Part shown: piece after piece, positions 33,908 to 33,908 of the stretch | How the letters are laid out: each line of letters begins with the position of its first letter | How positions within the stretch are numbered: the first letter of the stretch is position 1 | From: Mesaphorura yosii | Lineage: Eukaryota > Arthropoda > Collembola > Poduromorpha > Tullbergiidae | Reading direction: 5' to 3' | DNA: 33,908 bases | Assembly: GCA_009869945.1 (NCBI GenBank) | Contig: WIXG01000598.1 | Coordinates: 1 to 33,908 of the forward strand | Notes under the pieces: generated by a model | Databases searched by the model: none | The model's input: only the letters and a program-made list of their open reading frames with translations | What the model was told of the DNA's origin: nothing | Program-made: the position numbers and the translations under genes

Positions 33908-33908
33908 C
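33789..33908 (-). repeat. Terminal inverted repeat, right arm (120 bp, perfect)
   Basis: Exact reverse complement of 1-120, inside exon 1 of BH3 copy 3. Beyond it, copy 3 has four extra codons relative to copy 1 and then rejoins it at DVNNNS. Confidence 0.9.

Noticed and set aside
1..33908. Terminal inverted repeats as ends of a giant transposon or a circular molecule
   Set aside because: The repeats are exon sequence of two genes, no transposase or polymerase is present, and inverted rather than direct ends do not indicate circularity.

Overview
The window looks like nuclear DNA of an animal, most likely an arthropod or another invertebrate (inference). Protein-coding sequence is sparse. 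The recognisable genes are split by short GT-AG introns of 92-121 bp and have AATAAA-type polyadenylation signals. I see no operons, Shine-Dalgarno spacing, prokaryotic genes, rRNA, tRNA or CRISPR. Species cannot be told from the sequence.

The recognisable genes are three paralogues of one small family that I read as BH3-only, tail-anchored Bcl-2-family proteins, i.e. pro-apoptotic regulators that act at the outer mitochondrial or ER membrane. One lies at the left end on the plus strand (2-642, 5' end cut off by the window), one at 4912-5585 on the plus strand (complete), and one at the right end on the minus strand (33220-33907, 5' end cut off). Each has two exons joined by a phase-0 intron. 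Exon 1 carries a conserved N-terminal helix and ends 0-1 codons after a BH3 motif that closely resembles the BH3 of vertebrate PUMA and BIM. Exon 2 encodes a variable linker and a conserved C-terminal membrane anchor. No BH1 or BH2 is visible. The two terminal genes point inward, and the first and last 120 bases of the window are perfect reverse complements. The window is therefore probably a whole contig cut at both ends inside one shared repeat, or the middle of an inverted duplication.

The region between 643 and 4911 and the roughly 27.6 kb between 5586 and 33219 hold almost no supportable coding sequence. The one weak exception is a GC-richer two-exon candidate at 17440-17830. The rest is AT-rich non-coding DNA with many TAATTA, ATGCAAAT and TTTTACGAC motifs. 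It contains several short elements present twice or more: a roughly 1 kb element near 20.4-21.4 kb with a second copy near 29.1-29.7 kb; a 41-bp element in opposite orientation at 9.9 and 22.4 kb; and shorter pairs at 1.2/16.8, 6.2/17.9, 6.6/8.1 and 7.1/26.6 kb. It also contains several perfect palindromes. This pattern resembles a regulatory gene desert more than transposon-filled DNA, but it could also be diverged repeats.

The three genes probably share one biochemical role, binding anti-apoptotic Bcl-2 proteins or activating Bax/Bak-type effectors through the BH3 helix. Their linkers have diverged, which suggests different upstream triggers or expression. That functional reading rests on motif resemblance, not on database searches.
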